A program made the translations under genes and the position numbers. Shown here one piece after another: positions 35,401-50,400 of a stretch of 64,000 bases of DNA (position 1 is its first letter; each line of letters starts with the position of its first letter). The notes below the pieces were generated by a model. That model saw only the letters and a list, made by a program, of their open reading frames with translations, made no database searches and was not told where the DNA came from. Source of the DNA: Yponomeuta sedellus (lineage: Eukaryota > Arthropoda > Insecta > Lepidoptera > Yponomeutidae); contig OW203734.1 of assembly GCA_934045075.1 (NCBI GenBank), forward strand, positions 7,339,016-7,403,015, given 5' to 3'.

Positions 35401-38400
35401 ATGATTTATACAGCGTCCAGTGGTATCTTCACTCACACTAGATGGGTGAAGGGACCACTCCGACGCTGTCGTGCCTGGGACATGGTTTTATGTATGATGT
35501 TTGGTGTATGATGTTGTGGTCGATTACTTTTAATTTTTTTGCTTGTGTACACGCCAACGTTCATACCATGTTGAATACACCGGTTCTCGTCCGATCACCG
35601 AAGTTAAGCAACATCGGGCGTGTTCAGTACTTGGATGGGTGACCGCCTGGGAACAGTACGTATCGTTGGCTTTTTGTTTTTTTTTTATTTGAACTGACGT
35701 AAAGAGGTGTTTTTACGTTAATTAAAGCACATGACTTCCTCACCTGGTTTCGAAAATTCTTTGGGACATTTTGGAGAAGCGTCCTGTTTAATAGAAGCTT
35801 CATTCCATTCGTAAAAAAATACTGGTCAGTAAAATGATTCACTATACCTATTATATTTCATTACAAGTGCGGAAAGGCTGTCATTGCAAAGAGTTCCGAC
35901 AAATGTCTACCAGAGCCGAGGCGCAGCCGAAGGCGAGGGTTATCTCTGGCTATCCGTGCCAGCGCTCTACCAATTGAGCTCAATTAGCCTCTAAATAGGT
36001 TTTTAAGAGATTTTATTCTTCACCCATTCTAGTAGGCAAAGGGCCCCATACAGCCAAGTCTTCAGTAGAACTTTTTTATTGATATGAAATGAAAATGAAA
36101 TTTAATGAGATGAAATGAAACCTAACTTAACTCATTCAATCAAATCATTAAATCTGATATTGAAACAAATTAGTGGCTCATAAAAACTTCTATGATTTTT
36201 TTTAGTAAAAACTTCATGGTTGGTTTTTTTTTAATAGACATTATTTTGACAGTTGGGAAAGAAAAGGCACGAGTGCGGTAAAGGTAAAAAAAAAAGCACG
36301 CGTGTGTAATAGCCCCCATCCCGCACGCTATACGTCCCTGTAATACGCCACTTTTTGAGCAAATGTATTAAAAATGTCCTTTTCTTGTTTTGCGAAATAT
36401 TTCATTCGCAGAATGTTCTCTACACAGATTTGAGCTAAAGGTGACAGTATAAAATTGAGCAAGGTTTCAATGCCACGCGTTTCTTAGAAATATTATGAGA
36501 CTTTGATTATACGAGTATGTGAATATGCGGTATATACGGGAGCTAATCTTTTTTTTGTGGTGGAAGGGACGGTAAGGGACATCCCAGGCGGATATACTTC
36601 AGTCCAATAGGGGATGTATTAGCGAACGGCAAGATAAAAAGCACCCGAACCTGGTGTGCGCAACGACTAACGCATGTGGATGAAGCGAAATAAGTTCAGG
36701 ATCAGCCCCGTACAGGCGCGCCTGTTTACTGTTTACATTACATAATCATATACATTAAATAAACATACGCCGCGTGTGTTCACCTAACAATTTTATACAG
36801 TCCCTTTAAGATAAATCTGTGCAGTGGACATTCGGTGAATTAAATATTTCGCAAAGTACGAAAAGGAATTTTGCGAATAGGAACATTTCACAAACCAGAT
36901 TTTTTACGAATGGAACATTTTGGAGAAGCTTCCATTAAAGAGGACACTTCTCCAAAATGTGTGCTCATTTATACCTTCGATTTGGAGGAAAAAAATTGCA
37001 AAAAGCCAACGATACGTGCTGTTCCCAGGCGGTCACCCATCCAAGTACTGAACACGCCCGATGTTGCTTAACTTCGGTGATCGGACGAGAACCGGTGTAT
37101 TCAACATGGTATGAACGTTGGCGAGCAAAGAAGCAAACATATTAAACATAATCGACCACAACATCAAACACAGAATATTAACAAAAAACTTAGTCGCAGA
37201 GAACATCAAACTAGTCGCCTTCCTAAATAGGTTATTTTTAAGTATGTAATAGTACATTACACAATTAGGGTGGTAATACAAAGGCCGAGATCGCAGAAGA
37301 TTGCGGCCCGAGCTGCAAGCGAGGGACGTAAATATGCGATCGAGAGCTTTCTTTATTACCTCCCGTGTTGTTTACATCTTTTTATGTCTACACTTGGCCA
37401 GAAAACACTTTATTGCCAGGTGTGGCATAAATTTTATTTACATATCTCTTGCTCTGTAAGTAGCATGCTATGTTGTCTTCCATACAAATAGGAGTTTCAG
37501 TCGATAGCGCCACCTATCCCCCAACACCGGAACTATTATGAGCTATGTCGCAGCTATGTTTATTCAGTGTTGCCCGTAAAACTAACTGATTGCAAGGTAT
37601 GGCAAAATGTTGCTCACTAATTTTTAAACCTTCTTCAAATAAACAATCAAAGTATAAACTAAGACTTCACAAAAACCAGCTCAATTATAATATAAAAATG
37701 AATCGCTGAATGTGTTGGTAAGCGCAAATCTCGAGAGCAGCTGAACCGATTTTGCTACTTCTTTTTCTAGAATATTCCTTGAAGTACGAGGATGGTTCTT
37801 ACGAAGGGAAAAAATTAAAGAATCGATAGTCGGCGGTATGAAGTTTGCTGGGTCAGCTAGTTTCTAATAAAATAATGTCTTATAAACATACTACAATCTA
37901 GAGCTTATTATTTAGAATTATGTTATTTAGATATTATTTTTACAATCAAATTTCCCAAGAAGGTGGCTTATTACATGTCAAAACTAGCAACACATCTTTT
38001 ATGACAACTTTTCCTCAACGGGTTTCGTTTCGTGAAAAGGTTTTTGATGCCTATTTTTGTTATACCTAATATTTGTGGATTTCCAGCTTCGATTTGATTC
38101 CTAAGTTTGAGAAACTGACTCTTAAAATGTGGCTTGATGTGAGAAATTACTCGACAAAAGTGTTTTGGTGTTTTGAAACAGTGACTATAGTGATCCTTTA
38201 GTGGTACTTTTTGTGAGAACCTACCTAAAAATAAAACAAAGAAGCGTGTCAGGAAGCTGGTATTAAAATATATGTTTAATTTTGTTAAACTATTATACAG
38301 TTTTATTTCTCAATAGCAAGTATTTCTTTTCCTAAACAAAAGTTTGTTTCAGTGAAAAAGGATACGTAGGGCGTAGGGAGTTTTCGATTTTTTATCATTC

Positions 38401-41400
38401 AGTCCATTAATTCCTTTTTCATTGAAACAAACTCCATAAAATAAACGTTACTAGTATACCCATATATATAGGTATGTATACGCACTGTACCATGTACGGT
38501 GCGATAGTAGTTATGAGGTTAGAAACTAGATGGCAGCACTGTATCGATATCTCAAGTCGGCCATCTATACGGCAGTAAAATATACTTATCACTTACTTCC
38601 CTGAATGCCGGGGTGTATCATTACAGCATAGGTTTCAAAACATACCATGCAGCATAGGTTTTGGAATTTGAAAAAAAAAAACTGTCATACTCATACTGCA
38701 AGAATATTTTTTAAAAGTTAATATTTTTTTTTCGGTATCCATTATTTACTCGAATCGGAATCGAGACTATTTATATTAGAATGTATGAAGATTTTATTTT
38801 AAATATCGAACTATTTGTTTCGCAGTCACATCGTAATTATGTTAATAGAAATCGATTTAAAAATCAAACTGGCCAGCACGATTTGACGCGCTTGCGTGCC
38901 ATAAAATTGTGAAGAGTAAAAAAGTCAGTCGACTAGCTGGGCGCGAAAGTAATTTTTTTTTCGTGTTTTGGAGTTCTTTCTCAAAACTTTTGAAAAATGT
39001 CAAGTCAAAAAAAAAAGTCACCCTGCTTTCTTGTTTTTTTACTTACCTCAAAATCGATAATATGTAAAGCAGAGTGTTTACCTCGGGTGTAAGCATCAAT
39101 TGCATACTCGGGCTAATTAGCCAAAACCTCATATGCAATTGATGTCATAAAGCCCTTGGTTAACAATCTACTATTATTTTATAATACTAAGTGGCACTAG
39201 CGCCATCTTACGACCAAAAGCTAAACTTCTTGTAATTGCTGCTGTTGAACTTAGCCTAACAAAAGAAATTTACCGGGTAATAAAACAGATGGCGCAGTAA
39301 TTTTGCATAATACTCCTAGCTTCATCATTGAATTATCATGCGAATCACACGCAAAGTTCAACATGCATCGATACGACAGGTGAGAAGTAGGTTTAAACAA
39401 GTTCTGGATTTGTTTTCATACCCGTTGATGACTACTTACTCTCGATTTCTAGTACGCCGACAAACTACTAATGTACTACAGCTGTCAAAAGTCGTCCCAC
39501 TTACAGAACATAAAAAAGAGATGTGCATAAAGAAGTTTTCACTTCCGCAAAAAGCAAGTTGATAGAAGAGACATAGTCACAAAGGAAAAACGGCACAAAA
39601 GGGCAGTACATACGGGCCTACTAAATTATTATTTTAAGTAATAGAAAATGGACGAAGTTTATGTATGAGGAGCAATCTTTAGACTGATTTGCCCGTTGAT
39701 GTTAAATCGGGGTCGAAAGGGTGCAAGTTAGACTTGGAACAAAAAGTCAGCGATACGTGCTGTTCCCAGGCGGTCACCCATCCAAGTACTGAACACGCCC
39801 AATGTTGCTTAACTTCGGTGATCGGACGAGAACCGGTGTATTCAACATGGTATGAACGTTGGCGAATGTAGTACCAAAAATAATGAACACAATAGAGTTC
39901 TTGGAAATGTGATCCAAATATATTATCGAATAGAATTTGAAAAACTCACTAGAAACAGTGCACGCTTGTTAAAATGTACTATCAGCAAGAATTGTGGTGC
40001 ATCACTTATGAAATTTTGTCGCTTGCAGCTTGCACGTGACGCCCTTAGCTGATCCCGCTTCGTTGGGTTTGTTTATTTTTTAGACCTCCAAAAGACATTC
40101 GTTTTATGAGCGCCACTGTTCGGACGCATCCGGCGGTGCGGGAAAAACAAACCTAAGGTGATCCACCGCAATCCTGGGCCCCGATTCTACTCAACAACAT
40201 TACAGTTCTCAAGGAGTTCATCGGTAGTCCAATTACAAGGTTTTACGCTAGCGGTATTCCACTAAGCACAAATGTTCCATTTAACGACCAATGAACGACA
40301 TGACAGGTACCGTAGAGCTACATGGAGCCACTTTCGTATGCTCTTACAAAATTACAGTTCCTTGGTAACAGTCTGGCTGTCAAATCCGTATGCTACTCCT
40401 TATTTGACGTTTCATTGAGCTATATAACTGCATGACAGCTACCTGACAGCTGCAATATTAGTATCTTTGAACAACAGTAGCTTTTTCGGTATGATTGCTC
40501 ACTGGCAGTTGTGACGAAGAAGGCTAAAAAGTATTTTTTTAATAAAATTTATACTTCTTCACTCGGTTTATGATAGCGATTATCACAAATAGTCAACAGG
40601 GCGAAGCGCAGAGTACAAGAGCGCCGAAATAGACGTCGGTTTCACGCGTTTCGGCAATCGTTCCAACAATCAGAGTTCACAAAAACCTTCCGTGTTTCCA
40701 AACATGGGTTGAGGCATTTGGCGGACGAATTAATCCCATTGATACCCCAGGAGCAGAGGCAAGTCGGGATATCCCCTATAATAAAGGTATGTTACATGAG
40801 TTCAATATAAATAGTTTGAGGTGGTCGTCTCTTGGATTACTTTTTAGTAAGTTAGGTATAATCTTTCTTCTACGGACATTCATCGCCGTCTTTTCTTGTG
40901 ACAGGCTTATATCAGGCCCTAGTAGGGCAGTGTCCTTCACAGTGTCAAGATATTAGAATAAAAACATAATACTTACTTACCTACTAGATTTCTGTGGTAT
41001 GCAAAAGACCTATTTTGTAATTATGTACCTAATTTCGGGACAGATAAGTAAAAAATGTGTAACTTGACACTGAAACATGTGAGTGGCACTGTTAGTTAGT
41101 TAGACCTGAGATTTCCGCACTTAGCCTCATAGTTGGGCCATTGTACGTAGCAAGCGCTGAGGTACACTTCAGACACTAGAGTTTCCTTACGATGTTTTCC
41201 TTCACCGTCGGCGAGTAGTATTGCTAGGTACTATAATTTCACAAATGTACATAACTTAGAAAACAAAGTCATTGGTACATGCCGGGGTTTGAACCCACGA
41301 ACTCCCGATTGAGAGGCCGGCGTTCTACACCGCTCCGCTACCACCGCCCTGAGTGGCACTGTACCACACATCATTGTATTGTTAAAAAAAATTACCTACT

Positions 41401-44400
41401 GGAGTAGAGAGAAGTGCATCTCATCAAATCGAAGTTATACAAGCTAAAGCATAAACGTAGAAAAGTTACTAAATAACTTGAATTCACTTTCAATTATTGT
41501 TTTCTTATTCTAGACAATTCGAAATTGATGGACTGCGGGGCTTTATTGATGCCATGGCATGCATCCTTCGTGCAGCACTCCGTGAAGAGCGGTTTCTCAA
41601 TAGAAAGGGGTACCACTCCCCACATGTTGGATTTGTAAGTACCTAAGTATTGGCTATTTTCCATGTAGCTATATAAAACACAATCCATGTACAGTCTATT
41701 TATTCTTACTTGTCCAATTTAGTAAACAAGATTCTACCCGTAAACTGTAAGTTTTTAGTCCAAAACTGCCATATTTCCATAAATTAAGTAACTTGGAACA
41801 CTCTTTTAGATAACACGCTGCCAATTTTATAAACATAGTTCATGAATTTGCGAGAAAATGTCTAGTAAGGTTAGAATCTTGTCTACTAAATTGGACAAGT
41901 AAGAATAAATAGACTGTAATGGTATATTGCCTGTTTTAGATTCGAACATTATGTGTATGCATGCCAGGACACCGTACTCTACTCATAATGCCAATCTATG
42001 GCAAAGCCACACACTCGGCCTCCACATACATTTGAGAGAAGACTGAGAAGTGGAGTAATTCACAGATTTAGGCAAGGTTTGATAATTATTGTAAAAAGCA
42101 CATATTTAAAAAACAAGTTTTATTGGTTACAACCTCACTCAAATATAAAAAAAATAGAAGTAACAATACAAAATTATTTCACATAAGTACCTAAATTGTT
42201 CAAAATAAAAAAAAAGAAGTGGCTTTCAATCAAATCAAAAGATTTATTTCAAAGTAACACCAAAACTGCAAATGAGTTTGACCCTGCTCTGACTAGCTAC
42301 TGTCAGTTTCGAAACCTCTGAACAAATCCCTACTAGAATTCTTCAATTTTCAGAATTTGGAAGCCGACGCCGAGAACGTCTTGTGTGCAGAGTGTTGAGC
42401 GCAGATGCCGGGACTTATTCGAGGGTGTGGCACTGTAGCAAGTTCTTGTGGAGAGGCTGTGGAGAAAGAAATGTGACTTAAGGTGCAAATCATAGTTTAT
42501 TATAACAACCAAAAAAGATTCTTCTTAAAATTGTGTTCATCACATGTTTTCTCAGTGTTGTAAATAAATATTTTATTATTCAAAATAATTTTATATTATT
42601 ATCAATAACTTGGATTATCTATGTAGCATTATTGCTATGGTACACATAATTATAGCAATAATGCTATGTATGGTATTGTTTGACTACTATTATTATTATT
42701 ATACTTTAAAACATAAATAATAAATTTAAGAAAATACATGTACAAAGGCGAGCGATATCTCTGTGAGAGATTTCTTCCAACAAACCTTGGGGATTCGGAG
42801 TAGAGATGTGAAACAGGTCTATGCATGTGCACAACATACACTACACACTTACACAGATAACAAAATCCTATCAAGATAAATATCTACCCAATAAATATAG
42901 AAATTATATTAATAAATTCTAATAAGTAAATGAATAAACTACATAAACCATCAAAGAAATATAAATACATACATATACAATACATAAGTAGTAACCTACT
43001 AACATAAATACCTAATAAATAACTACATAGCTTCTATATATTGTCAATGTCCCAGTGGCTAACTATGAAAACAGAGGTCATCAGTTCGATTCCCATTGGG
43101 GCTCGCTATGTATTTATAGAATTGAGAATTTCGCTAAGTTAAAACTCAACTGTAGTGCTGACTCTAAGAATTTCTCAGCAAAGTATTTACTGAGTGTATT
43201 TCTCAATTCAGGAACCAGCCTTTAGACACATACATGGCCTCAACATAACATAATACTCACTTCTGGATCCCGGACAGGTAAGCATGTATTTATATAAACA
43301 AATTTTGTTTATAAATGCAGATTGTTTCGTAGCAATCTTGGCTCTTTGCCTCCACAAGCGTGAGCCTTCCATTGGGAGTGGAAGTCAATGACCCAATCAG
43401 TGGAGACCCCTGCCATGCTGAAGATGAAGACGGTTCTCTGAAAGAAGTTATATTTGTGACTATAATACACACATTTTAAAGAAGGATTTCTTTATCCAAT
43501 GTTTATCCAATGAAGTGATCACACCTAAACTTATATAAGTTCTAACAGTTTATACGATGTTTATAAGATGTATATACATCACATCAATATTAACTGTTAC
43601 CACATAGGATTGTGATATTTAGCTTCGTAAATAAGCAAGAAAATTACTACATTGTGGTACTAGTACCCTTTGTCTACATTCATATTGCTTGCAGTGGCTG
43701 GATGAGGATGGCGGAGGACCTATGCCTCGCAGTGAACGAGAACGGGCTGGATGATTGATGTCCACAGTAAAGAAACAGTGGCTATGATAATTACATACAT
43801 ATATAGAAAATTCTTTATTGCACACCAGTAATTTACAGAGATAAATAGTGATACATATTTTCCAGTACCATGCTGGAATCCAACGGGGTGTTATAAGGTT
43901 AAGGACCACATCAATGTTTCTTTTACACTCACCAAAGCCTGCATACAAAGAAGTCTCGACGACACGACTTTCATTCGTTCGGTATTGGCTTCGTTCCTTA
44001 CATTTCATGCCGATTTCGATGCTCAATTAATACACAAACACTTCATTTTCACTTTGTACACTAACGAAAGGTTTGATAAGAAGAGTTTAATAACTGAAAC
44101 TTTATTTTAACCGACGTATGTCACAAATTAGAAATCGTCGTAGGTACGAATTACGATGTCTACTTCACACAGACTAAATTTGTCAAACTAATAGTGTTGC
44201 CAGTCTGTGCTTACCATTTAGTACGCCGGTATGCTTGAAAAGGTATACGGTTTGGAGTTAAAAGTTATACGATACGATATTTTATATAAATGAAATAATT
44301 AATATTACTTACTTCGGAGCTGGAATTATTGTAGCTCGATTGTAAATAAGCTAAGATAATAGTTTATTTTTCTGTCCACAAATTACATTCGTATTAAAAA

Positions 44401-47400
44401 TAACATTGGATAAATAATACAATACAACAGAATGCACTATTTGTGGAAAGACTGGAGCCTAAACTAGATCAAAAGATCTGTATCTTAGGTTTCCAGGCCT
44501 CCCGGTCTACAAAAGAACGATATTATATTGGACGCATCATCAGCATAAGGTGTGAAGTTAGTATAAAAAATGACAGATGTTTGCAAAACTTATATTTATA
44601 ATAGACTAAAATGTACGTGTATATAACTGTGTGTGCATGTGTGTGTCCGCTCAGCCCTACAACCGGAGTCTTGGATTCGGGCTTCAACCACTGAGCAGAG
44701 GGTGTGTGAAAAGGTAGGATGAGTGTATATTTGTGCATTATGGCAGTGATGTGTGTTAAAAGTTTGTACTAGTAAGTCTAACGGAAGGTGAGAAGTAAAA
44801 TGAGCTATTATCACATCAATTTCAAAAATGTTCGATCATAAGAAAGAGTGTTTAAGTATGCTGTTAATTTCTGTTTCAGTTCATATTTGGTAAGATCAAA
44901 TATATTTAATCAAATATTTCGCCCAAACTTCGGTCAAGTGCGTGTCGGGCCACGCGCATCATAGGATTCCGTAGAACTACTTGCACCTCCTCATTACAAA
45001 TCTTAAAAGTTTATTTAAATTTCAATAGAATTAGTACGAAATCTTCCTTTTTTTACGTTTGTAGACTATATTATAGACTAGTTACTAGTTTGTAGACTTA
45101 CTTGTTATCTTGTAAAGCCTATGTAGTATATTCCGGTTACTTTAGGACCGTACACACCATACACTTTGAACCTACATGAAATGCTGAAATATCTAATTTA
45201 CACAGTGTGGAATTGGCCGTCTTATCGCTGAGAGCTATCTCTTCCAGACAGCCTTAAGATGAATAGGATTAAAAAATAAAGAGTAGGTAGGTAGTAGGTA
45301 GACTCTGCTGCGTATTTTGTACAGAAGTCGGATTTTATTTTAATATTTTGTATAGAATCAGGCGTTACTTTGCGAAAATCCATAATAGTGTCTTCCCACT
45401 TTTTTCCCACTTTTTCTTGAAAGTGGGAGGGAGGGCGGTGCATTAGCTAACCGCATGGTGCTTGTGGGATTTTTGGCGGAATTCAGCAAAGTAACTTTAA
45501 CTTTTTAATGCTTTTAATATTTTTTTTTTTTTAAATAGACAATGTGGCTTTAATAACTATTGCATGTAGTATATTTTTTACTAAGGGAATAATAACCACG
45601 ACAGTAAATTGTGTATTTTGACTTATATTCTGGTTTAATAGGTGCATCGGTACCTTACACTTATAGGTGTTATAGGTCTATTCTACATCTGGCTCTTGAT
45701 TTTTCTTGGGTTTGCTACCCTAGGAAACTACATATTTCAACTTAAATTCCGGATTTCTAGGTTCAACGTCGTAACAATGTCGAACAGACACAGAGAATGT
45801 CAATGAATACTGAATGAAAGTATTTGATGAACAAAGTGTTTCTTACATCAAAACATAACTTAATTTTTTTGCCTTAAAATTTGAAGTTCTCAATTTCCAT
45901 CTCAGAGTCTTCATCAGAACATTACCAGATTACCCTGGGACAAATTTTACGCTATATTTTCTGAAACATATTAAGCATATTACTAATGGATGGGCCTCAT
46001 TACGCCTTTTCTTCATATCTGAAAGTCTTCATTAGATCTTCACCAAATTAAAATGAAAGTAATGGGATGATATACCTAGTCGAACAAAATAAAATTTATC
46101 CAAATCGGTTAATATTTGACGAGGATATGCGAAAAAATAGTAAAAAAAAGGAATATATGCATCAAACTGATAACCTCCTCCTTTTTTGAAGTCGGTTAAA
46201 AATACTTTATTTTATTTAGAACTAAACACGACTTGTGCTATGCTTACTGTATGTCGTATGTTAGATATTGATATTACTGAAAAAGTCTTGCTTGAAACGT
46301 TGCGTTAGATACTTTTGGAAACAAACCATTTTTATGACTAAAAATATTTGAAAATGGAGTAGTTTGTACCTAAAGCTACAGTGAGGGCGGTCGCAAAAAA
46401 AAGTTACTGGCGGAAGCCAAATAGTACGGTTTTTGTATTAAAATTTACGATCTGGCAACATACTTAACAATTGATGGTCAAGTGATACTGTACAGATTAG
46501 TTTGCTTGTTTTTTACGCTTGGATTTGGATAACTTCACAAACAGCCAAATTTCTAACAAATAAATACAATTTTGATAGCTTTGTTGTGATTAAAACCCTC
46601 TAAAGATTGCGAAGTTATAAAAAACTGAAATATAAGTAATTTATTGCAGATACAATCCTTACAAGCAACGTTTTTGTGCTCCGAATATTAAGGTAGAATT
46701 TCCAGTTCACAAAGTGGCAATACCGGTTGACCGACCGAGTAGCACAGTGAAACTGCATGAGTATGACAAGAGCATGACAAGGTTCATACAGCGACAGAGC
46801 CAGAGTAATGCATGTAAAAGGTAGGGGAATACGGTTGTTGTAATGTCATGCGTTGGCATTACTCTTGTCATGCCATTGCTCGAACATTGTTTGTAATTTA
46901 AGAGAATCGACGCCCTGGCTGATAGTACATACACTTTTACACAATTCATTACAAGATAAATAGAAACTGGTCATAAGTGTGACCGACCATGGCGGGAAGA
47001 ACTTACGGTCTTTTTGTTTGGATGGCAGGAAAGCTAACCTGGAGGAATTTTGTCAGCAGGACACCAAATGAGAAAAAAAAGACATTGTATTAGAGGAAAA
47101 TCATCTCAAGCACGCAGCAGCCACTGCTGCTGATGAAAAAAAGGGTGATCAAATTAATCAATACGTAAAATTCCCTCTGAGAAAACGCAAAAAGCCAACG
47201 ATACGTGCTGTTCCCAGGCGGTCACCCATCCAAGTACTGAACACGCCCGATGTTGCTTAACTTCGGTGATCGGACGAGAACCGGTGTATTCAACATGGTA
47301 TGAACGTTGGCGACAGTTCAATCCAAATTATTGAACAACTTAGTCCACATGCTATCGAGCAAGATATTATATAATTATTACCACAGATATTAAGTTTACT

Positions 47401-50400
47401 TTCTTGCTGCCGAAGTGGAATTTTTCAGTTAAAAACTCTGTTAATTAAGTCAATACCTGTTTTGAAAAGAATAAACGTGTATTTTCTTTGTTAGCTTCTT
47501 ATATGGTTATGGTTTACGACGTTTATTCTCATAAGAACAATACATTATGTTCACTTAAAATGAGAATTATTAATTAATTTAGTCAACATGCATGAGCTCA
47601 TAAAATAGCAACAGTTTATATTATTATTTAAGTAGACAATAGTTTCATAATTAATATGTAAGTAGTTGTATGTTGCAATGATTTGTTAGTATAATATTCT
47701 TCTCCATAATAATCTATACAATAATAGCTTTGACGTTCACTAGTAAAGACGTTTTGTTTTTATAGTAAACTAGCTTTTGCCCGCGACTCCGTCCACGTGG
47801 ACTTTTTGCAACACCGTTCACTCCCTTAAGCGTTAAATTGAGAAAAACGGCGCAACACGTGTTCAATCAATTGTGTTGTAGAGTAATTATTTTAAGTTTC
47901 AAGAAAATTAGACAACATTCTTTGTACCTCCCATACAAATGTTGGCAACGCTTTTCGCGCCCTTAGGGGTTGATTTAAAAAAAAATGGGGTCTTATTCCT
48001 TGCCTACACTATTTATATAGACCCTCTGTGCACAATTTCAGCTTCCTAGGTCCAACGGCTTGGGCTGGGCGTTGATGAGTGAGTCAGTCAGAATTTTGAA
48101 TTTTATTTATATATTTATATAATATAGATAAAGAGAACGTTGACTTTGACTGTACTGCAAGTAAGGCATTTACGCCTAGCTACGAGTATTTACTCTGGCC
48201 CAAGTTACGTGAATAAGCGGTATAAAAAACGTTTCCACTTACTTTCGACTTAGTCCAGAACAGCTGTTTCGGCGACTGTCACTGTTGTCAGGCAGCGCAT
48301 CCTCCTCAGTTCCACAGGACCTTTAAGCAAACATGTACCTTTGTAGGTAAATAAATAATAATAGATGAATCACACTATCACACCAATATTATGTATTAGA
48401 TTTAAGAGGACTTGAGAAAAGATGGTCAGAGTGGAGTTTTTTTTCCCGCTGCCTTTTTCTCCACTACATTACGGCCCGAAGGCGGCGGCTTTCACTTTCA
48501 TGTTACATTGTACTTTGACATTCAGCAAACAGAATGTAAATTCTTTACGTTGAAATAAATTGAATTGAATTTAATTATAAAGGCGAAAGTTGGAGTGTGT
48601 ATATGTTAGTTACTTGTTCACGTCTAAACGGCTGGAGCAATATAATAAAATTTGGTACGGAGTCAGCTGAGACTGAGACCCTTGATTAACACGAGGGCTA
48701 CGTTCTAATGCGGGAATATATCTAATTACCATGAGAAAATCAATAAACCGCGGGTGGGGCACAGCTAAAGTAAGATAACGCTAGAGAGATCGTTATGGGA
48801 GGTTTTAATTTACAAGAACTCTGTAAGTAAATAAATAACTTCTACAAAACACTTGTCCTGGTCCCAAACTAGCATTCCGAAGACTCAGACGTAATACTCC
48901 TAGACTAGTGTATAGTTATATTTAAAGGCAGCCAATCGCTGAAAAAATACACTAACTCGTGAAGGATGAATCAAATTCTTTAAAAAGAATAACACAGAAG
49001 ATCGGTGGTAGCCAAGAACGTGATTAAAACATCCTTAGTGGTAGCGCATTGATAGAACGCTGGCTTCACATGCGAGAGGTTGAGGGTTCGAATGCCGGCA
49101 TGTAACAATATAGTACATTACACAACTAGGGTGGTAATACAAAGAAAGGCCGAGATCGCAGAAGTTTGCGGCCCGAGCTGCAAGCGAGGGACGTAAATAA
49201 GCGATCGAGAGCTTTCTTTATTACCTCCCGTGTTGTGTACATCGTTTTATGTCTACACTTGGCCAGAAAGCGGCATTTTTCAGTGCGTGCGGAAAAAGCC
49301 TCTTTATGGCCAGGTGTGGCATAAAATATATTTTGTATGTTACGTACCTACATTCGTGAATTTCTAGCAACACCACTCTAAGGTAAGGGGTTCACATAAA
49401 TTAACGCATAAAATTGCAAACCCGCGCTGAACACGCGTGGACATACTACCTCTCTTTGAGAAAAGGCTTATGCCAGGCAGAGGTATACAGCCCGGTAATA
49501 TTTGACATACACAAAATATATGGAACACCTTAGCTCAGTACAGAAAAGACAGGGGCAGCTTCAAATTTTATGCAACATACACGCACACGGTTGTATCCGT
49601 GAGGGTTAGGCCGGGACCACCCTCTGCCACTTGCCACGATTCCGAAAATACACGGTTGAGATTGAAACACACGACGAGTCTTTCTGAAATCGCGATTGAA
49701 AATTTGCCCAATCCAAATATTATAGGCGCTTTCTCAGAGCTGAGAATCGTGCCCGCTATGACGATGGAGTCAGCAAAACGCGATACAAATTCACACCTTT
49801 GAGTCGAGTAAATAAACAAAATAAAATTTATTTTATTTTATTATTATTTTAAGTAATAGAAAATGGACGAAGTTTACGTATGAGGAGCAATCTCTTTAGA
49901 CTGATTTGCCCGTTGATGTTAAATCGGGGTCCAAAGGGTGCAAATTAGACTTGTAACAAATAAATTAAACACAGACACACGCAACCTCACATACACATAC
50001 ACACCCTCACACACACACACACCCTCACACATACACTCACACACACACACAACCACACCAAACTTTAATCCGGTCTTAGTACTTACTAGTAATATTTATA
50101 AAATGCATAATTATTATTGTCTGTACCACTTTTCGTTTTTTAGCTTAGTTTTTCTTCCAAATTCCATGCATTTGTTTATTTTTTTGTAGAATCTCCTTGA
50201 AACGAATCTACTAGTGTGATTGTAACCGTATAAAAAAAGCTTGTAATTGGCCTATGTTAAGTCTAATTAATTGTCTACCTAAATTGTATTTGCGCTGTGA
50301 GCTTCTTGTGATTAAATAAAATAAAAATATAATTAAATTAAATTCCAGAACGCTTCTCCAAAATGTCCCAAATAATTTTCGAATCAAGATGGAGGGAATC

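Noticed and set aside
43660..43760. Middle exon for the small gene at 43.3-44.0 kb
   Set aside because: The stretch CAGTGGCTGGATGAGGATGG and on resembles a LINE 3' end, and joining it brings an early stop.
46707..46949. 80-residue - strand ORF with hydrophobic stretch
   Set aside because: No splice partners, start context or composition to support coding; overlaps a small inverted repeat.
46990..47150. Coding-looking stretch on + strand ([20 protein letters not shown])
   Set aside because: Short, closed by stops on both sides, and no splice sites in phase; could be a transposon scrap but I cannot name it.
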